DNA of 64,000 nucleotides from Platanthera guangdongensis (GCA_039583875.1 CM077163.1:107331213-107395212); one strand, 5' to 3'. Counted from the first letter of the stretch, positions 21,292 through 33,351 are shown. Numbers and translations: made by a program. The notes: generated by a model from the sequence alone, not told the origin.

Positions 21292-22514
21292 CTGATATCA
21301 CTTGCGTGGACGTCTGAGCTTCCTCCATAGAGACCACGTTCAACTTTCCTTTTCCCTTGTCCACTCGCTGCGGCGGCGGCAAGGCCTGAAGAGGAACTGG
21401 CTGCAGAGTAAGTTGAGTCTGCGGGCACTGATACTTGAGATGACCCTCTTGACCGCACAAGAAACAACTCCTCGCCTTCTTCCAGCAATGGGCAGCATCG
21501 TGCCCCGGCTTCTTGCATACAGAACAAAACAAGTCTTTCTTTTGGACACCTTGGATCGCATGAATCTGCTCTTTCTTTTGAGCTCCTAACCTTTGATAAC
21601 ATCTTTCCAATGGATGGCCCGGTCGGCCATAGAAACTGCATACCACCTTGTTTCTCTTCCTCGGAGCAGCGTCAGGGACCTGAGCACTCTTACCCTCATT
21701 AGATTTTCTTTTATCCTTCCTCAGTTGTTGACCTCGATTCTTGGCATTATCAATTGCCTCTACCTTTAAGGCAGCTTCCACCATACCAGCATAACTTGAG
21801 GTCGCATAGGCACTTGCTAATTGCTGGACGTCACTCCTTAGCCCAGCCAGAAATCGCTTGCTTCTATTTTCGTCGGAACTCACCAAGTCTGGGGCAAATC
21901 GGCTTAGCTTACTAAACTCGATTTCGTACTCGCTAACCGTGAGCTGCCTCTGCTTTAAGTGCAGGAAATCATTCATCAGACGGTCCCTCTCTACTGATGG
22001 AAGAAACTTGCTCAGAAGTAGCTCCTTAAAGGACTCCCAGGAACACCCGTCCTTCAGACCTTCTTTCTCCCTCAGCCACAGCCCTTCGCCAACCCCTTGA
22101 GCTGATATGCGGCTAACATCACCTTCTGGTCATCAGTGATCCCGGAGTATGAGAACATCTCCTCGATTGATATCATCCAATCGTCTAAGACCATGTAATC
22201 TGCCTTGCCATCATACGTCGGAGGCCTAAGTCGCTGAAACTGAGAAATAAAGGTCATCTCTGGTGGCACCACGACCGGAGGCACCAGAGGAGCGGGGGAA
22301 CAGGGACAGCTTGACCCACCACAGGGTCCTGAACTCTCGGAATCTGCCCTGCCACAACTGCTAACAAGGACTGGACCTAAGACTGCAAATCCCCTACTTG
22401 TTTTGACAAGGCTTCATTGCTTTGTCTCAGACCTTCTATCACTGCGCTGCTCTGCGCACCTGATGATTCTCCCTCCGACTGGGGAGTCAACCTTGTCGAA
22501 GGACGCCTCGACAT
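21287..22514 (-). pseudogene. gag: Gag, Tekay copy 1
   Basis: ATG at 22514 (MSRRPSTRLTPQSEGESSG), core FISQFQRLRPPTYDGKADYM and MNDFLHLKQRQLTVSEYEIE, then three knuckle-like motifs. The first, CSFYGRPGHPLERC, has Tyr in place of the second Cys. The second, CSVCKKPGHDAAHC, and the third, CFLCGQEGHLKYQC, are complete CX2CX4HX4C. Damage: a TAG near 22380 in place of a Gln codon and a frame change near 22080. The stop at 21287-21289 overlaps the proposed splice donor. Confidence 0.85.
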
Positions 22515-22869
22515 TCTAATGGAACAACAAAACACTAATTAGACACCTAGCCCACCCACTAGAACCAAACAACATAGTACAAACAATACATACTTAAGTA
22601 CTTGCTCATGCTACTAACTTGCTCTGGGATTTTTTTGTAATGATGATATGCTTATCCTACGATGATTCACTATCATCCAACTAACTCTTGTGCCTAGATC
22701 GGGAATGCATGAATTTATATTCTTTTTGACTCAAAAACTATGTGTGTACACATGTCATCCTGCAAATCTTTAGCTTGGCACGTTGTGCTTATGCAATGTT
22801 ATGCTATGCATGATTGTGCTATGCATTCTAAAAAGGCCCTAATGCATGTTATGAGCGGCGTACACATGA

Positions 22870-22901
22870 AAATGTTATGCATCCCATACTACATAACATT
22901 T
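22870..22901 (-). other. Leader hairpin C, Tekay copy 1
   Basis: Plus-strand arms AAATGTTATG (22870-22879) and CATAACATTT (22892-22901) pair perfectly around the 12-nt loop CATCCCATACTA. In the element's RNA the loop is UAGUAUGGGAUG. Confidence 0.75.
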
Positions 22902-22942
22902 CCATGCAACGAAAAAGAAAACGTGCTAGCCGCATTCATGTG

Positions 22943-22977
22943 GTGAGGTTATGCATCCCATACTACATAACCCTCAC
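22943..22977 (-). other. Leader hairpin B, Tekay copy 1
   Basis: Arms GTGAGGTTATG (22943-22953) and CATAACCCTCAC (22966-22977) pair with one bulged base around the same 12-nt loop. Confidence 0.75.
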
Positions 22978-23011
22978 ATGTTGCCTCCTATGGTGGATCC
23001 ATATACAAACA

Positions 23012-23041
23012 CATAGTATGCATCCCATACTACATAATATG
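23012..23041 (-). other. Leader hairpin A, Tekay copy 1
   Basis: Arms CATAGTATG (23012-23020) and CATAATATG (23033-23041) pair with one mismatch around the identical 12-nt loop. In sense order this is the first of the three, nearest the primer site. Confidence 0.7.
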
Positions 23042-23185
23042 CCTCGTATACTTCATGTCATGCTATGAGTGTAGTGTTCGTGCTTTAGCCAAGACGTGCT
23101 GATGACATATCGGTGTGTGTATGGTATGAATCTAAACACCTAACACTAACAGGGACAGGTTGCCCGACAATTTGTCAAGCAACCT

Positions 23186-23198
23186 CCCTCTGATACCA
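23186..23198 (-). other. Primer binding site, initiator tRNA-Met, Tekay copy 1
   Basis: The plus strand reads CCTCTGATACCA next to the 5' LTR, matching the CTCTGATACCA end of plant initiator tRNA-Met. On the sense strand this is TGGTATCAGAGG, two bases inside the LTR edge. Confidence 0.9.
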
Positions 23199-23200
23199 AC

Positions 23201-25978
23201 TGTCACATCCCGCATTTTCTCATTTATATAATAAATCAGAGCACGAGAAAACTACGAGCTGTGATGCCACGTCAAGCAGGGGATAACTGCTGACGCTCAG
23301 GCAACACTCTAATCCTTCAAATCATAAGTTAAAATGAATAGAAAACTGATTTTTAAATTAATTGGCCGTATCCCTCGGCTCAGTGGATCAGATAGTCCAC
23401 GGTTTGAAAACTATTTTATACGTAGCGGAAAAATACTTCATTTATGCTAAACATCCTAAAAGAGCGCATAAGCGTCCTAAGAGGACAACTTACACTATGC
23501 AAGACCCTAGATTTCAATTTATAATATTTATAAAGAAAACCATCTTTTTACGCATTGGAAAATAGAGTTTGAGCTTTTATAAAACATGCTGATCATGCAA
23601 TACATATAGTAGTTCTTTTATAGGGTTTAAAGTAACTAGCAACCTAGCATAAAACATTCCCAGAGAGCAAGTGAAACTACCACCAAAACAGGTAAACTAG
23701 CAGCTAAGCAAATACTTAATATCACAAAGGAAAATCACCAACGAGCGTCAACAACCTGACACGAACTCGCTGGTGAGCATGTATGTCTGTACTACAACAA
23801 GGCTAAAGAACTACCTCGACAAGCGAGGAAAATACTGTCAAAGCGCAGTCCACAGAGAAACTCCTGAAACTAGCCGCACAGCCGGCTACAGACCTGAACC
23901 TGAGGCATTCAAAAGAAGAACACCTCAGCAAGAAATAATGAAACAAGTGGCAAAGAAGCATCAGATAATAATTGAATAAAAGAACAGAAAGAAAAAGGGT
24001 TACCAACCCTGCAAGAGTAAATGCCGAAAACTCAGCTAAAGAATCCAAAAGAGGACAAAATGCAGGTGTAATAATCAGTAAAGTGAGAGAAAATGCAACA
24101 AGTACAGAAACGTACCAAACTCCGCTCATGCCTGCAGAGACAGAAGAAAACCAATATGCATCAAATGAACAGTAAGAAGGAACTAATAGTCCTAAACTTG
24201 TAAATCATTAGCACTGGCACAAATCCCAAACCTGTGTCGGAGACTAAGAACAGTCACAAACCGAACAACCAGGTCCAGGTGTCTCAAGAGTACTAAAGGG
24301 GCCGCCACGGGGTCCACACACATAGAGTTCCAACCTCTTACAGGAACCCAAAAATAATATCCAAAGGAGGGAATGGTGGTGGCCACGGCTCGAACTCCCC
24401 TGGTACCATACTCCTTCAGAAACCCAGCTACCACATGCTAAGGATCCACGATTCGGCGCCAAAACTAGCCGACAACACCACTTAGAAACTACCAAGTTCT
24501 ACAACCAAAACCCGCCGACTTATTTTCCCCTACCCGCCGAACTATTTTCCCCTACCCGCCGAACTATTTCCCCCTACCCGCCGAGTTACTTCCCCTACCC
24601 ACCGAGTACAACTAAAAAAAATAAATTCCGATAACTTCCTAGTTTAGGCCGATCACAAGCCCTAAAATAGAAATATTCCAAATTTCACCTATTCTACCAC
24701 AAGGAGAAAAGAATAATGCAACAAAAATGCAACTCATGGAGGCACGCAAGAGGGGAGAAATCCACTTGCCTCAAATCGACCTTGAAAACGTCACCCAAAA
24801 TACTCCACCACGTAGATCCGTCCAAAAGGGGACACGCGGAGACGAGATCTACGAAAAAACGGACAACCGGGGTTAGGGCCGAAAAAATCTATGGCGAAAC
24901 GGTCACCGAAACGGGAAAAGCTTACCGCGATCACGAAGCTCTCGCCGAGAGCTTTCCAACGCCGCGATCGGATCGAAATTCCGTCCACCGGATCGGCGGT
25001 GGCGGCCGCCGGAAGATTTGCGAACGGAAGGGTTCCGCACTCCGCAAAAACATTCGCACAGGGGAGGGCTGCTGTTCGGGGAAGAAGAAGGAATTTAACT
25101 TATATAACTTATATAATAAAAATAATAATATAATATTAATAATAATATATTAATTATATATTAATTATAATAATAATAATATAAATAAAAAAAAACTTAA
25201 AAAGAGGGGGAATCCGATCGGTGAGAATGAATCTCACCGATTCGGTGAGAATCGGTGAGATTCATTCTCACTGATTCTCATCTAAAACTATATATATATA
25301 TATTTTTATATATATATTATTTATATAAATATATATATATAATAATATATATAATTATTATAATAAGATAACCTTATATGGTTACGGAGGGCCAAACGCG
25401 CGCCGAAACGAACGAAATTCGCACCGTAGGCGAATGATGACGCTACGAATCCAACGGCGAAGTCGAAATCGAATTCCGACGCACCGTTTTCGAGATAGAA
25501 ATTTCTAAAGCTAACGGCGTACGCGAAAACATACAAACTACAATCGCGCGCCGAGGCTCCAAAAATGCTCGGAACGCGACGAAACTTGACGAGCAAGTCT
25601 AAAATTAGCCGATCTAATTTCCTAATATAAATTTTCCACTCCCGACGCGAATCCCAAAATCTGGCCGGTCAAACCTAACGAACGCAAAGCGCGCTAACGA
25701 CACAGTCGGTAACAAAATCCGACGAGCAAAACTCGGGCAAAATTCTCCCGAAGCCAAAACACAAGCATTCCCCAAGAGGCTCCACCGAGTCATCAAACAG
25801 ACTCCGGCTCGCTAGGGAATCTTGCTACCAGGCATCAACAAGCCACGCAGGGAACCTAAAGAGCTAAAAGCACGCTCTAACAACGTCACCTGACCAACAC
25901 GCGCTAACATAACGCTCTGACGTCATAATACGCCAAATAAGAAATTAAATAAATCACTTGAAAATCGGGGGCGTTACA
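23201..25978 (-). repeat. Tekay copy 1, 5' LTR
   Basis: 2778 bp, TGTCACATCCCGC to GCGTTACA. Same internal features as the left LTR: tandem repeat near 24508-24606 and the hairpin from 25219 (one mismatch). It differs by small insertions, for example an extra TATAACT near 25105. Confidence 0.95.
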
Positions 25979-25983
25979 TGTTT
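25979..25983. repeat. Target-site duplication tgttt, right copy
   Basis: Exact copy of 14971-14975. Confidence 0.93.
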
Positions 25984-27037
25984 AGTTGCCTGTCACCACA
26001 AGATCTGCTTCAGGTAGATCAGGAAACCCTTCAGGCTTTTGATCAAGTGCCTAAAAACCAAGTCAAGTCTTTTGATCAGGAGTCTTTCAACCAAGTGATT
26101 AACTTTTGAAGGGAGCCAGAACCCTGTGTACAGTGGGTGAAATAAATGAAACTTGATGTTATCTTCTCTTACTCAAAGCAACAGAGAAGATTAGTGGATC
26201 CTTGATGGTTTCAAAGCTCCCCCTGAGATGAAGATTTGTTCAGGAAGAATGGAAGCTTTGCAGGTTGAGTAGGTCTTCTTGAAAAGATCTCCAGGAAGCC
26301 GTAGACTAATTGAAGTTGTTTGTCTCTTGGCAGCTTGCTGGAGGAAGAACACTTTGATGAAGACAGAGAGATTTCTTCTTGAATGTTTTCTGATGTTTGT
26401 CTTATTCTCTGTGTGTGTTCTTCTATCTTGCTTTTTCTTCCCCTTTTTGTGTTCTTGTTGTTGTACTCAACTACCAGAGAAGAAATCTCTTTTTATATTT
26501 CTCTATATATTTCACCTTTGAATTTGAATTGACTGCATTGAATGCTGACTGCCTAGAGAATGAAAATCCGGCTGGAGAGAATATTACATTAATGGATTTC
26601 TCCAACTGTCCTATTAAAAATGGCAAGTAATAATCATGATGAATACCATAATCAATGTTGCCACTAACAGCTATAATCAGAGAATAAAAGCATTGATTAT
26701 TCAATAATTACTGCAATAAAATAAGGACAAAAGAAGGAAAAATCCAAGTCTGGATCTGCACAGAATTCGTCGAGCAAAGAACAGATTTCGTAGACCAGAG
26801 AAATCATGTTCTTTGACCAGATAATTCATGTTCGTCGACCTGAGCACCAAGTTCGTCGATCTGAGAATAGCTAACTACTTTCTCATAAAACTTGCTAATT
26901 TTGTACTCTAAGTTCATCGAGCTGATAACAAAACTTCGTCGACTGGAGTTCAGAGAAATGATTCTGGACTTATAATGTTGAAGTTGAACTTCCAGAAATC
27001 GTTGACTTGAGCTCGAATATTGTAGAGCTCAACTCAG
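25984..27037. other. Unassigned spacer between Tekay copy 1 and the SIRE-type element
   Basis: No coding signal. The first part repeats TTTTGATCA-type words. The frames near 26279-26630 are T-rich and without motifs. From about 26765 to 26950 the sequence carries spaced TCGTCGA/TCGTCGAC words (for example GTTCGTCGACCTGAG). The same words continue right of the SIRE-type element at 57950-58005, so that element landed inside one such block. Confidence 0.5.
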
Positions 27038-27042
27038 AGAAT
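27038..27042. repeat. Target-site duplication agaat, left copy
   Basis: Matches 57939-57943 exactly and abuts the TGTTGGG start of the Copia LTR. Confidence 0.95.
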
Positions 27043-27183
27043 TGTTGGGTACATTGGAAAATGTGTACCAGATTTGGAGAAGCCTCACCTAACTCAATGA
27101 TATGCATCAAGTTGTATTTTGATGTTGTTTTGAGTTATCAAGTGCAGGTTAAGAAAATGGAAAGGAAAATTCTCTAAGTACAA

Positions 27184-27657
27184 GTGTCGACACTTGGGAA
27201 TGGTTGTGTCGACACCAAAGGCCAGATTGTATCAACATCCAAAATTTGTGTCGACACACAAAACATCTGTCGACAATGTTGTGTCGACACCAAGGCCCAG
27301 ATTGTGTCGACATCTAGAATTTATGTCGACACACAGAAAATCTGTCGACAATGCAGTGTCGACACTAAGGGCCAGACTTCTGTCGATATTATCAGGAGCT
27401 GTGTCGACACACAGAGAAGCTGTCGACACATTCCAGAATTCTGTCGACAACGACTGTTTCGACACACAGAACTTGTGTCGACACAAACCAGAATTCTGTC
27501 GACACCAACTTTGTCAAGACAAGTAGTATTTGTGTCGACACACTGAACTTGTGTCGACACATTCCACAGAAGTTGTGTCGACAACAACAAGACTTGTGTC
27601 GAAATAGGGACTATGTGTGTTGACACATATGAAGAATCCAGTCGACATTCTCTACTG
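27184..27657. repeat. GTGTCGACAC palindrome array, SIRE-type 5' LTR
   Basis: Perfect or near-perfect 10-bp palindromes GTGTCGACAC and variants (CTGTCGACA, GTGTCGACATC) spaced about 13-24 bp. Open frames through it on both strands read repeated Cys-Val-Asp-Thr or its shifts and are not proteins. Confidence 0.9.
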
Positions 27658-27794
27658 CTGAGTCAAAGTTCAATGAAGGCTGAAGTAATACAACCTGAAG
27701 ACTTGACAGCTGTCATTACTGACATTGCTGTCACATCTGTCAGAGGTGTCAGAAGACGGTTTGAAACCGGAACAGCCGATTACCATGGATGAAG

Positions 27795-27805
27795 CCTATA
27801 AATAG
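27795..27805 (+). promoter_or_regulatory. TATA box of the SIRE-type 5' LTR
   Basis: CCTATAAATAG, 138 bp after the end of the palindrome array. The 3' LTR has CCTATAAATAC at 56944-56954. Confidence 0.8.
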
Positions 27806-28274
27806 ATATGCTCTCCCAATAATTGAGGTGTGGAAGTGAACAACTACAAGAACAACACTAACAGAACAGAGAGAAGTTAATCAAGCCAATTAATTATAAT
27901 CTCTGAAGGATTGTGAATCCAGAAGAAGAGAAAGAAACATTCAACAGATTGTAGAGAGAGAAATACAAGAAGGAGAGAAGTTCTCATTCAGTGAAGGCAG
28001 ATCCTGAACAATCTGCTTGAAGAATTCAGATTAATTTCTGATGGAGGAATATTGAAGATCAACTCCAACATCAAGAAGATCAACCCTACTGTGTTCAGAT
28101 TCAAGAAGCTTTGAAGAAAGCTAAGTCAGGTTGATCCTTAAGAAATTAGTTCTATCAAGAACTGATCAAGAAGCCTTCAACCAATTCTCTATCCATCTGG
28201 TTGAAGATATCAACAACGTTTCATCAATAATTTTGTAGTATCTGTACTAGATATGAGTGTAGGAGATTTACATC

Positions 28275-28510
28275 TCTGAGTTGTAAGCCTAAATTATAAA
28301 GGCTGAGGTAGGGTTGTGTCCATGAGGTAGGGGAATCAGTTCCCTGAGTTGTAGGCCTATGATAGAGGCTGAGGTAGGGTTGTTTCCTGAGTTATAGGAG
28401 TGGGGTGTCACTCTGAGTTGTAGGCCTGTGGAAGAGGCTGAGGTAGTGCTTGTGCCTGAGTTGTAGGAGTGTGGATTCAATCTGAGTTGTAGGAACCATT
28501 CTTGGTTCTG
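28275..28510. repeat. GAGTTGTAGG/GGCTGAGGTAGGG repeats in the SIRE-type LTR
   Basis: Four or five degenerate units of about 60 bp with CTGAGTTGTAGGCCT and GAGGCTGAGGTAGGG. The second copy is at about 57428-57640 in the 3' LTR. It is noncoding. Confidence 0.65.
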
Positions 28511-28790
28511 AGCTGTAAGATCTGCGGATCTGAGAAGAAGGAAGAAAGTTAGGCCGAATCTACTACACTGCTTGATAGGCAAAGGGGGAAAGTGGATATA
28601 CCCATCATTTGGGGAACCACTGTAAAACTGGTGTGCAATCTGTGAATGTTGTGTATGTGAATGATGTGTTGTATGTTCTGCTGAATACATTGCTAAACTA
28701 GATAGAATTATCTGCCTAAGTTAGAAAAAGAATTGAACCTATTCACCCCCCTCTAGGTGTTTAGAATATCTTGAAACCAATTCTTTCAAG

Positions 28791-28801
28791 TGGTATCAGA
28801 G
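28791..28801 (+). other. Primer binding site, initiator tRNA-Met, SIRE-type element
   Basis: TGGTATCAGAG two bases after the 5' LTR end, complementary to initiator tRNA-Met. Confidence 0.93.
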
Positions 28802-28904
28802 GGAGGTTACTCAAAGAATAGACCTAACAGTCTGAGTAGATCTCCAAGGCAGAAATCTATTAGGCAAAATTGGTTCCATAGAGAATCATAAGGAGTTTGG
28901 TTCC

Positions 28905-30253
28905 ATGAAGTTACCCATATGCAGGAAAGAAATTTTTGGCATATGGAAAGAAAGAGTTAGATTGTTTATGGAAGATTCAGATCCAAGAATTTACATTACA
29001 TTCAAAGAAGGGCCATTCATTCCTATGAAAGTCTCAGTTCTTGATGCAAATCTCAGAACACCAAAGGAATATTCTGAAATGACAAAGGATGAAATCATCT
29101 TGGCTACTATGGATAAGAGGGCACAAAATATAATAGTCATTATCATAGATGATTCTACTTTCCAAAACTTGATCCACTGCAAGACCTCCAAAGAAATATG
29201 AGACACCCTTATTGTCTACATGGATGGTTCAGAAGAGGTGAGAGAAGACAGAAAGTCTATGCTGAATCAGGAGTATGAAAGTTTTAGACAATCTAAAACA
29301 GACAGCATAACTGAATGTTATAAGAAATTCTTCAGAATAGTGAATGAACTGATATCATATGGAAGAGTATTCAGTACATATGAGTTAAATGATAAGTTTA
29401 TGAGATCATTGACTAAAGACTGGGACACTAAGATATGTGTCATTAGGGAAGTGGCCAGATTAGCAGAAATTTCACCTCCAACATTATTTGGCAAACTGCT
29501 TTCATATGAAATGCAGCTGATGGTCAGAAAAGAGGAGGATAAAAGTAATAAAAATGATTACAGAGATAAGTCAGTGGCTTTCAAGACTCAAGCCATAAGA
29601 AAGGATAGGAGGATGTCTCCATCACCTCCTAGGAAAGTTGCAGAAGTTGTTTCAGATAGTTCAGACAATCACACATCAGATAGTCCAAATTTGATGAAGA
29701 CTTAGCAGCTTTCTCAAGACAATTTCAAAGGTTTTTGAATAAGAAACAGTGGAGATCCAAGCCATCATCCTCAAAATCCAAGGAATATTACTATAAGATG
29801 GAGAAATCCTCTAGGAAGGACAGGTATAGCTCTAAACCTAGTAAATTAACTTCAACTAAGATTGTTTGCTATTGCTGCAACAGGCCTGGACATATGGTAG
29901 CTGATTGTCCTGACAAAAGGAAAGAATCAAATGATAAGAAGAAACTAAAGAACAAGGGCAAGAAGGAGAAATCCCTTGTTGCAAAGAAGCAAAAAAGTTG
30001 GTCAGATTCTTCATTATCAGATTCTGAGGCTGAAGCTGAAGATGAACAATATATAGGACTGTTGGCAACTGAAGAGGATGTAGAAGAGGCTGAATTCTTG
30101 AAGTGGCTGTATTCAGTAAATGAAATTGAAGAACCTTGTTGTAAAGGGCTGATGGCCTTGACAGAAGAAGATCAATGCCAGGATCAGCCTGGAACTAGTA
30201 AGGTAAACAATTCTTCAATAGATTTTGATTACTATACTGGTTCAGAATCATAA
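28905..30253 (+). pseudogene. gag: Gag of the SIRE-type element
   Basis: Copia Gag with EIFGIWKERVRLFMEDSDPR near the start and SITECYKKFFRIVNELISYG in the middle. A zinc knuckle CYCCNRPGHMVADC lies at about 29868-29910, followed by a Lys-rich and then an acidic stretch. A stop at 29199 replaces a likely Trp before DTL. A frame change lies near 29700. Translation from 28905 is arbitrary because the usual upstream codons (ENHKEFGS) are also open but start with ATA. Gag would form the capsid; the knuckle would bind RNA. Confidence 0.85.
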
Positions 30254-30420
30254 GCATCTGCATCAAGAGATGTAGATGAATCTGAATCTGAAGGACATGT
30301 TCATTAACTTATTGATGAATATGGTGACCTGTTGCAAGCACTTAAGAAAAGCAGAATCCATAATAAGGCACGGCCAAGGAAATTACTGATCTTAAGCAGG
30401 CTGCATTAGATTCAGAAAAA

Positions 30421-31197
30421 TTGTTGGATCTAAAGATGAATGAAGAAGCCAAACTGAAAAACATAACTGTTATTCAGATGGGTACTATTACATTCAAGAA
30501 TGATCAAATCAAAAGTTTGGAAGTCAAACTTCAGAAGCAAAAGGATCTGGTGGCTAAGTTGTTTAAGCCAAAATCAGTTTTACCTTTAATTGATGATTTT
30601 ATTCCTAAAAAGAGTAAGACTAGATTGGGCTTTGAGGGAAATGCAAGGGCTGCCAATTCCAAAAGAAAAGGCAAAGCCCCAGTACAGCCTCTAGCCTTCA
30701 TACCACCCATTTCCTTCAAAAAGGTATGACAGCCAACTAATAGATATGATCATGATATTATATATGGTTATGGTAAGCCTAAAATTCTGAATGACAAAGG
30801 TGTAGCTCTGGCACTCAAGCAAAGGACTACTGTACCAACAGTGTTAAGAAAAGCTGATAGCAAAGCTCTTAAAACTGTACCTAAAAAGTGGTATAATAGA
30901 TATGAGTGTTGGTGATGTGGTAAGATAGGGCATTATGCCATGGATTGCTGGCACAACACCAGTGTCAGGAAGAATGCCAGCTTACCTGTAAGAAAGGCTG
31001 CTGGTAAGAATATTAAGTTTTATTCTAACATGAACCTAGAACACAATAAAAGTTGTGGTTCTAAGGTAACTAAATTTTATTTGCTGCAGATGGGTTCAAG
31101 TTGCCATACCCCTATATGGTACTTGGACAGTGGATGTTCTAGGTACATGACTGGAACAAGAATAATGTTAAAGGACTATACTCCCATAGAGAATTGA
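30421..31197 (+). pseudogene. pol: Gag C terminus, second zinc knuckle and protease, SIRE-type element
   Basis: The first frame (30421-30729) is a Lys-rich linker ending in PVQPLAFIPPISFKKV. A second knuckle at about 30904-30950 would read CWxCGKIGHYAMDC but has TGA at the x. Protease follows with IWYLDSGCSRYMTG at about 31116-31157, the standard SIRE/Tork-like active site. The frame stops at 31195-31197. 30254-30420 carries only weakly readable linker. Confidence 0.75.
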
Positions 31198-31312
31198 CAC
31201 AAAGTGATCTTTGGTGGATCAGAAAAAGGGCTCATAAAAGGGTTTGGTAATATTTCTTCCAATTCTATAACAATCACTCAAGTGGCTTATGTAAAAGGTT
31301 TGAACACATAAC

Positions 31313-31711
31313 TTGATAAGCATAAGTCAACTGAGTGATCTTGGTTATGACATTTCATTTATTAAGAATGGGTGTCAGATCAAAAGGACAAGTGATCAGA
31401 AGGTGATCTTGTTTGGTTATAGAAAAGGGAATGTTTATTTTTCAAATTTTGATTATGAAAACATGAACTCTCCTGTATGTTTAGTTGCAGATGAGAAAGC
31501 ATCTCAGTGTGTCCAATGGCATAAGAGGCTAGCTCATCTAAACTATAAGACTATAGGTCAGCTCTATAGTTTAGAGTTAGTGAGGAATGATCCTCAATTT
31601 AAGTGCACAAAAGAGGGTATATGTTCAGCTTGTCAAAAAGGCAAGCAGACCAAATCCCCTTTTCATAGATTTGATACCAAAGACTCTGTGATGTGCTTGT
31701 ACCTCTTGTAG
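31313..31711 (+). pseudogene. pol: Pre-integrase domain, SIRE-type element
   Basis: Frame with MISISQLSDLGYDISF, then the GAG-pre-integrase block QWHKRLAHLNYKTIGQL and zinc residues CSACQKGKQTKSPFHRF. The integrase core starts right after in another frame (VVDLFGPMPVHSLGRKVY). Confidence 0.85.
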
Positions 31712-32689
31712 TGGATCTATTTGGTCCTATGCCAGTTCATAGTCTAGGTAGAAAAGTCTATACTTTTCTGGTAGTAGATGACTATTCTAGATATACATGG
31801 ATTTTCTTTTTGAGGCAGAAATCTGAAACCCCAAATATCTTTCATAACTTTGGTTAAACAAATTCAGAATGAATATAACAATTCAGTGGTCAAAATCAGA
31901 AGTGACCATGGAACTGAATTTCAGTCTGAGTGTATGACAATGTTTTGTGAAGAACTAGGGATTCATCAGGAATTCTCCTCACCTAGAACACCTCAGCAAA
32001 ATGGAATTGTTGAAAGAAAGAATAGAACTCTCATTGAGGTTGGTAGAACTCTACTTAGTGACACTTCACTCCAAGAATATTTCTGGGATGAGACAGTAAA
32101 TACTGCTTGTTATGTTCTCAATAGAGCATCTATAAGTAAGAACCACAAAAAGACTCCCTATGAGATTTTGAAGGGTAGAAAACCAAACATATCCTACTTT
32201 AGGATCTTTGGGAGCAGGTGTTATGTGCTTAACACTGCCAAGTCTCACCTAACTAAGTTTGCTGCTAAATTTCAAGATGGGATATTTGTTGGGTACAACA
32301 ACAATAGTAAGGCATATAGGGTCTACAACTGGACTACACAAGTTGTAGAAGAATCAGTTCATGTAGTGTTTGATGAATCTGAGCTAATTAACAGTGAGTT
32401 GTCTAGCAATCCTTGTAGCTCAACAGGTTTAAAAAAAAGGTTGGACATGCTGACCATTAATGAAGATCAAACTGCTAGGAAGGATGTGGAAAATGATGGT
32501 TGTTGTCTAGGGGGAGTACAAGGTCTACAAGCTGACATTGAAGACAATGAAGTTCAGCATGGTGAAGAAATTGAAGAAGTTCAATTTGCTGATAGAATGC
32601 CTCCAGCAATAAGGAACCTAAGGATCATCCTGCATACCAAATCATTGGTGATTCCAGACATGGTGTGCAAACCAGAAGCAAACATATGA
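31712..32689 (+). pseudogene. pol: Integrase core, SIRE-type element
   Basis: First Asp in DLFGPMPV (about 31710), second in IRSDHGTEFQSE (about 31900), Glu in QQNGIVERKNRTL (about 32010). The C-terminal part has the Copia-type GRKPNISYFRIFGSRCYVLN block. A stop near 31855 and a frame change near 31840 interrupt it. The tail (32440-32690) is acidic and variable, as usual before RT in this lineage. Confidence 0.88.
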
Positions 32690-32775
32690 ACACAGTGCTT
32701 TGATCAAGTTTCCTGTCACAATTGGAACCAAAAAGATTTGAAGAAGCCATATAAGATTCCAATTGGATTGATGCC

Positions 32776-33351
32776 ATGCAAGAGGAGCTGAATCAATTCA
32801 GAAGGTGTAAAGTATGGGAGCTGGTTCCAAAACCAAAGGATCATATCATTATCGAGACAAAGTGGATCTATAAGAACAAATTGGATGAAAATGGCATAAT
32901 AGTGAAGAACAAAGCAAGATTGGTTGCCAAAGGTTATAGACAGGAAGAGGGCATTGAATTTGATCATACCTTTGCCCCAGTGGCAAGGTTGGAAGCAATA
33001 AGGCTATTCCTTGCCTTTACTGATTTTCAAGATTTCAAAGTATACCAAATGGATGTCAAGTCAGCTTTCCTAAATGGTAATTTGAAAGAAGAAGTCTATG
33101 TCCATCAGCCCTCAGGTTTTGTTGATCCACTTTATCCTGATTTTGTTTATAGAGTTAAGAAAGCCTTATATGGTTTGAAACAAGCCCCTAGGGCTTGGTA
33201 TGAAACATTGTCTACTTTCCTCATTGAAAATAAATTTTCTAGGGGGAAAATAGACAAGACTCTATTTCTTAGGGAGTCAAAGGGCATGTTAATCCTAGTA
33301 CAGATTAATGTTGATGACATAATATTTGGATCTACAGAAAACAACCTTTGA
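32776..33351 (+). pseudogene. pol: Reverse transcriptase, SIRE-type element
   Basis: [59 protein letters not shown] and [16 protein letters not shown] are the standard Copia RT blocks. The catalytic motif is [10 protein letters not shown]: both Asp are kept but the usual Tyr before VDD is Asn. The frame stops at 33349-33351 and continues, after a gap, at 33451. Confidence 0.9.

Larger units (their letters stand above)
14976..25978 (-). mobile_element. Tekay-type Ty3/Gypsy element (first copy), coding region decayed
   Basis: 11.0 kb on the minus strand with LTRs of 2765 bp (14976-17740) and 2778 bp (23201-25978) and TSD tgttt. Order in sense: 5' LTR on the right, initiator tRNA-Met primer site, leader with three hairpins, gag with three knuckle motifs, a short GT-AG interval, protease, RT, RNase H, integrase, chromodomain-like C terminus, polypurine tract, 3' LTR. 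The integrase end with a chromodomain-like tail (RVLRKNTIPMVMILWRN) is characteristic of Tekay/Del chromoviruses. It is related to the element at 35818-54128 in leader, coding region and LTR termini. Several stops and frameshifts make it non-coding now. Confidence 0.9.
27043..28788 (+). repeat. SIRE-type element 5' LTR
   Basis: TGTTGGGTACATTGG to AATTCTTTCA. U3 contains the GTGTCGACAC array (27184-27657), followed by a TATA box (27795-27805). The 3' half has a GAGTTGTAGG-type low-complexity repeat (about 28275-28510). Confidence 0.95.

Noticed and set aside
22740..23068. Small His/Met-rich frames in the Tekay leader
   Set aside because: They cross the three leader hairpins, lie on the antisense strand of the element and have no protein features.
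27184..27626. Overlapping open frames on both strands rich in Cys-Val-Asp-Thr (also 56161-56855)
   Set aside because: They arise because the GTGTCGACAC repeat lacks stop codons in most frames. Frames on both strands are open at once and spacers are not conserved as protein.
27184..27657. CRISPR-like array of short repeats and spacers
   Set aside because: Repeats are 10-bp palindromes with variable spacing inside a plant LTR, duplicated in both LTRs, with no cas genes. The context is eukaryotic.
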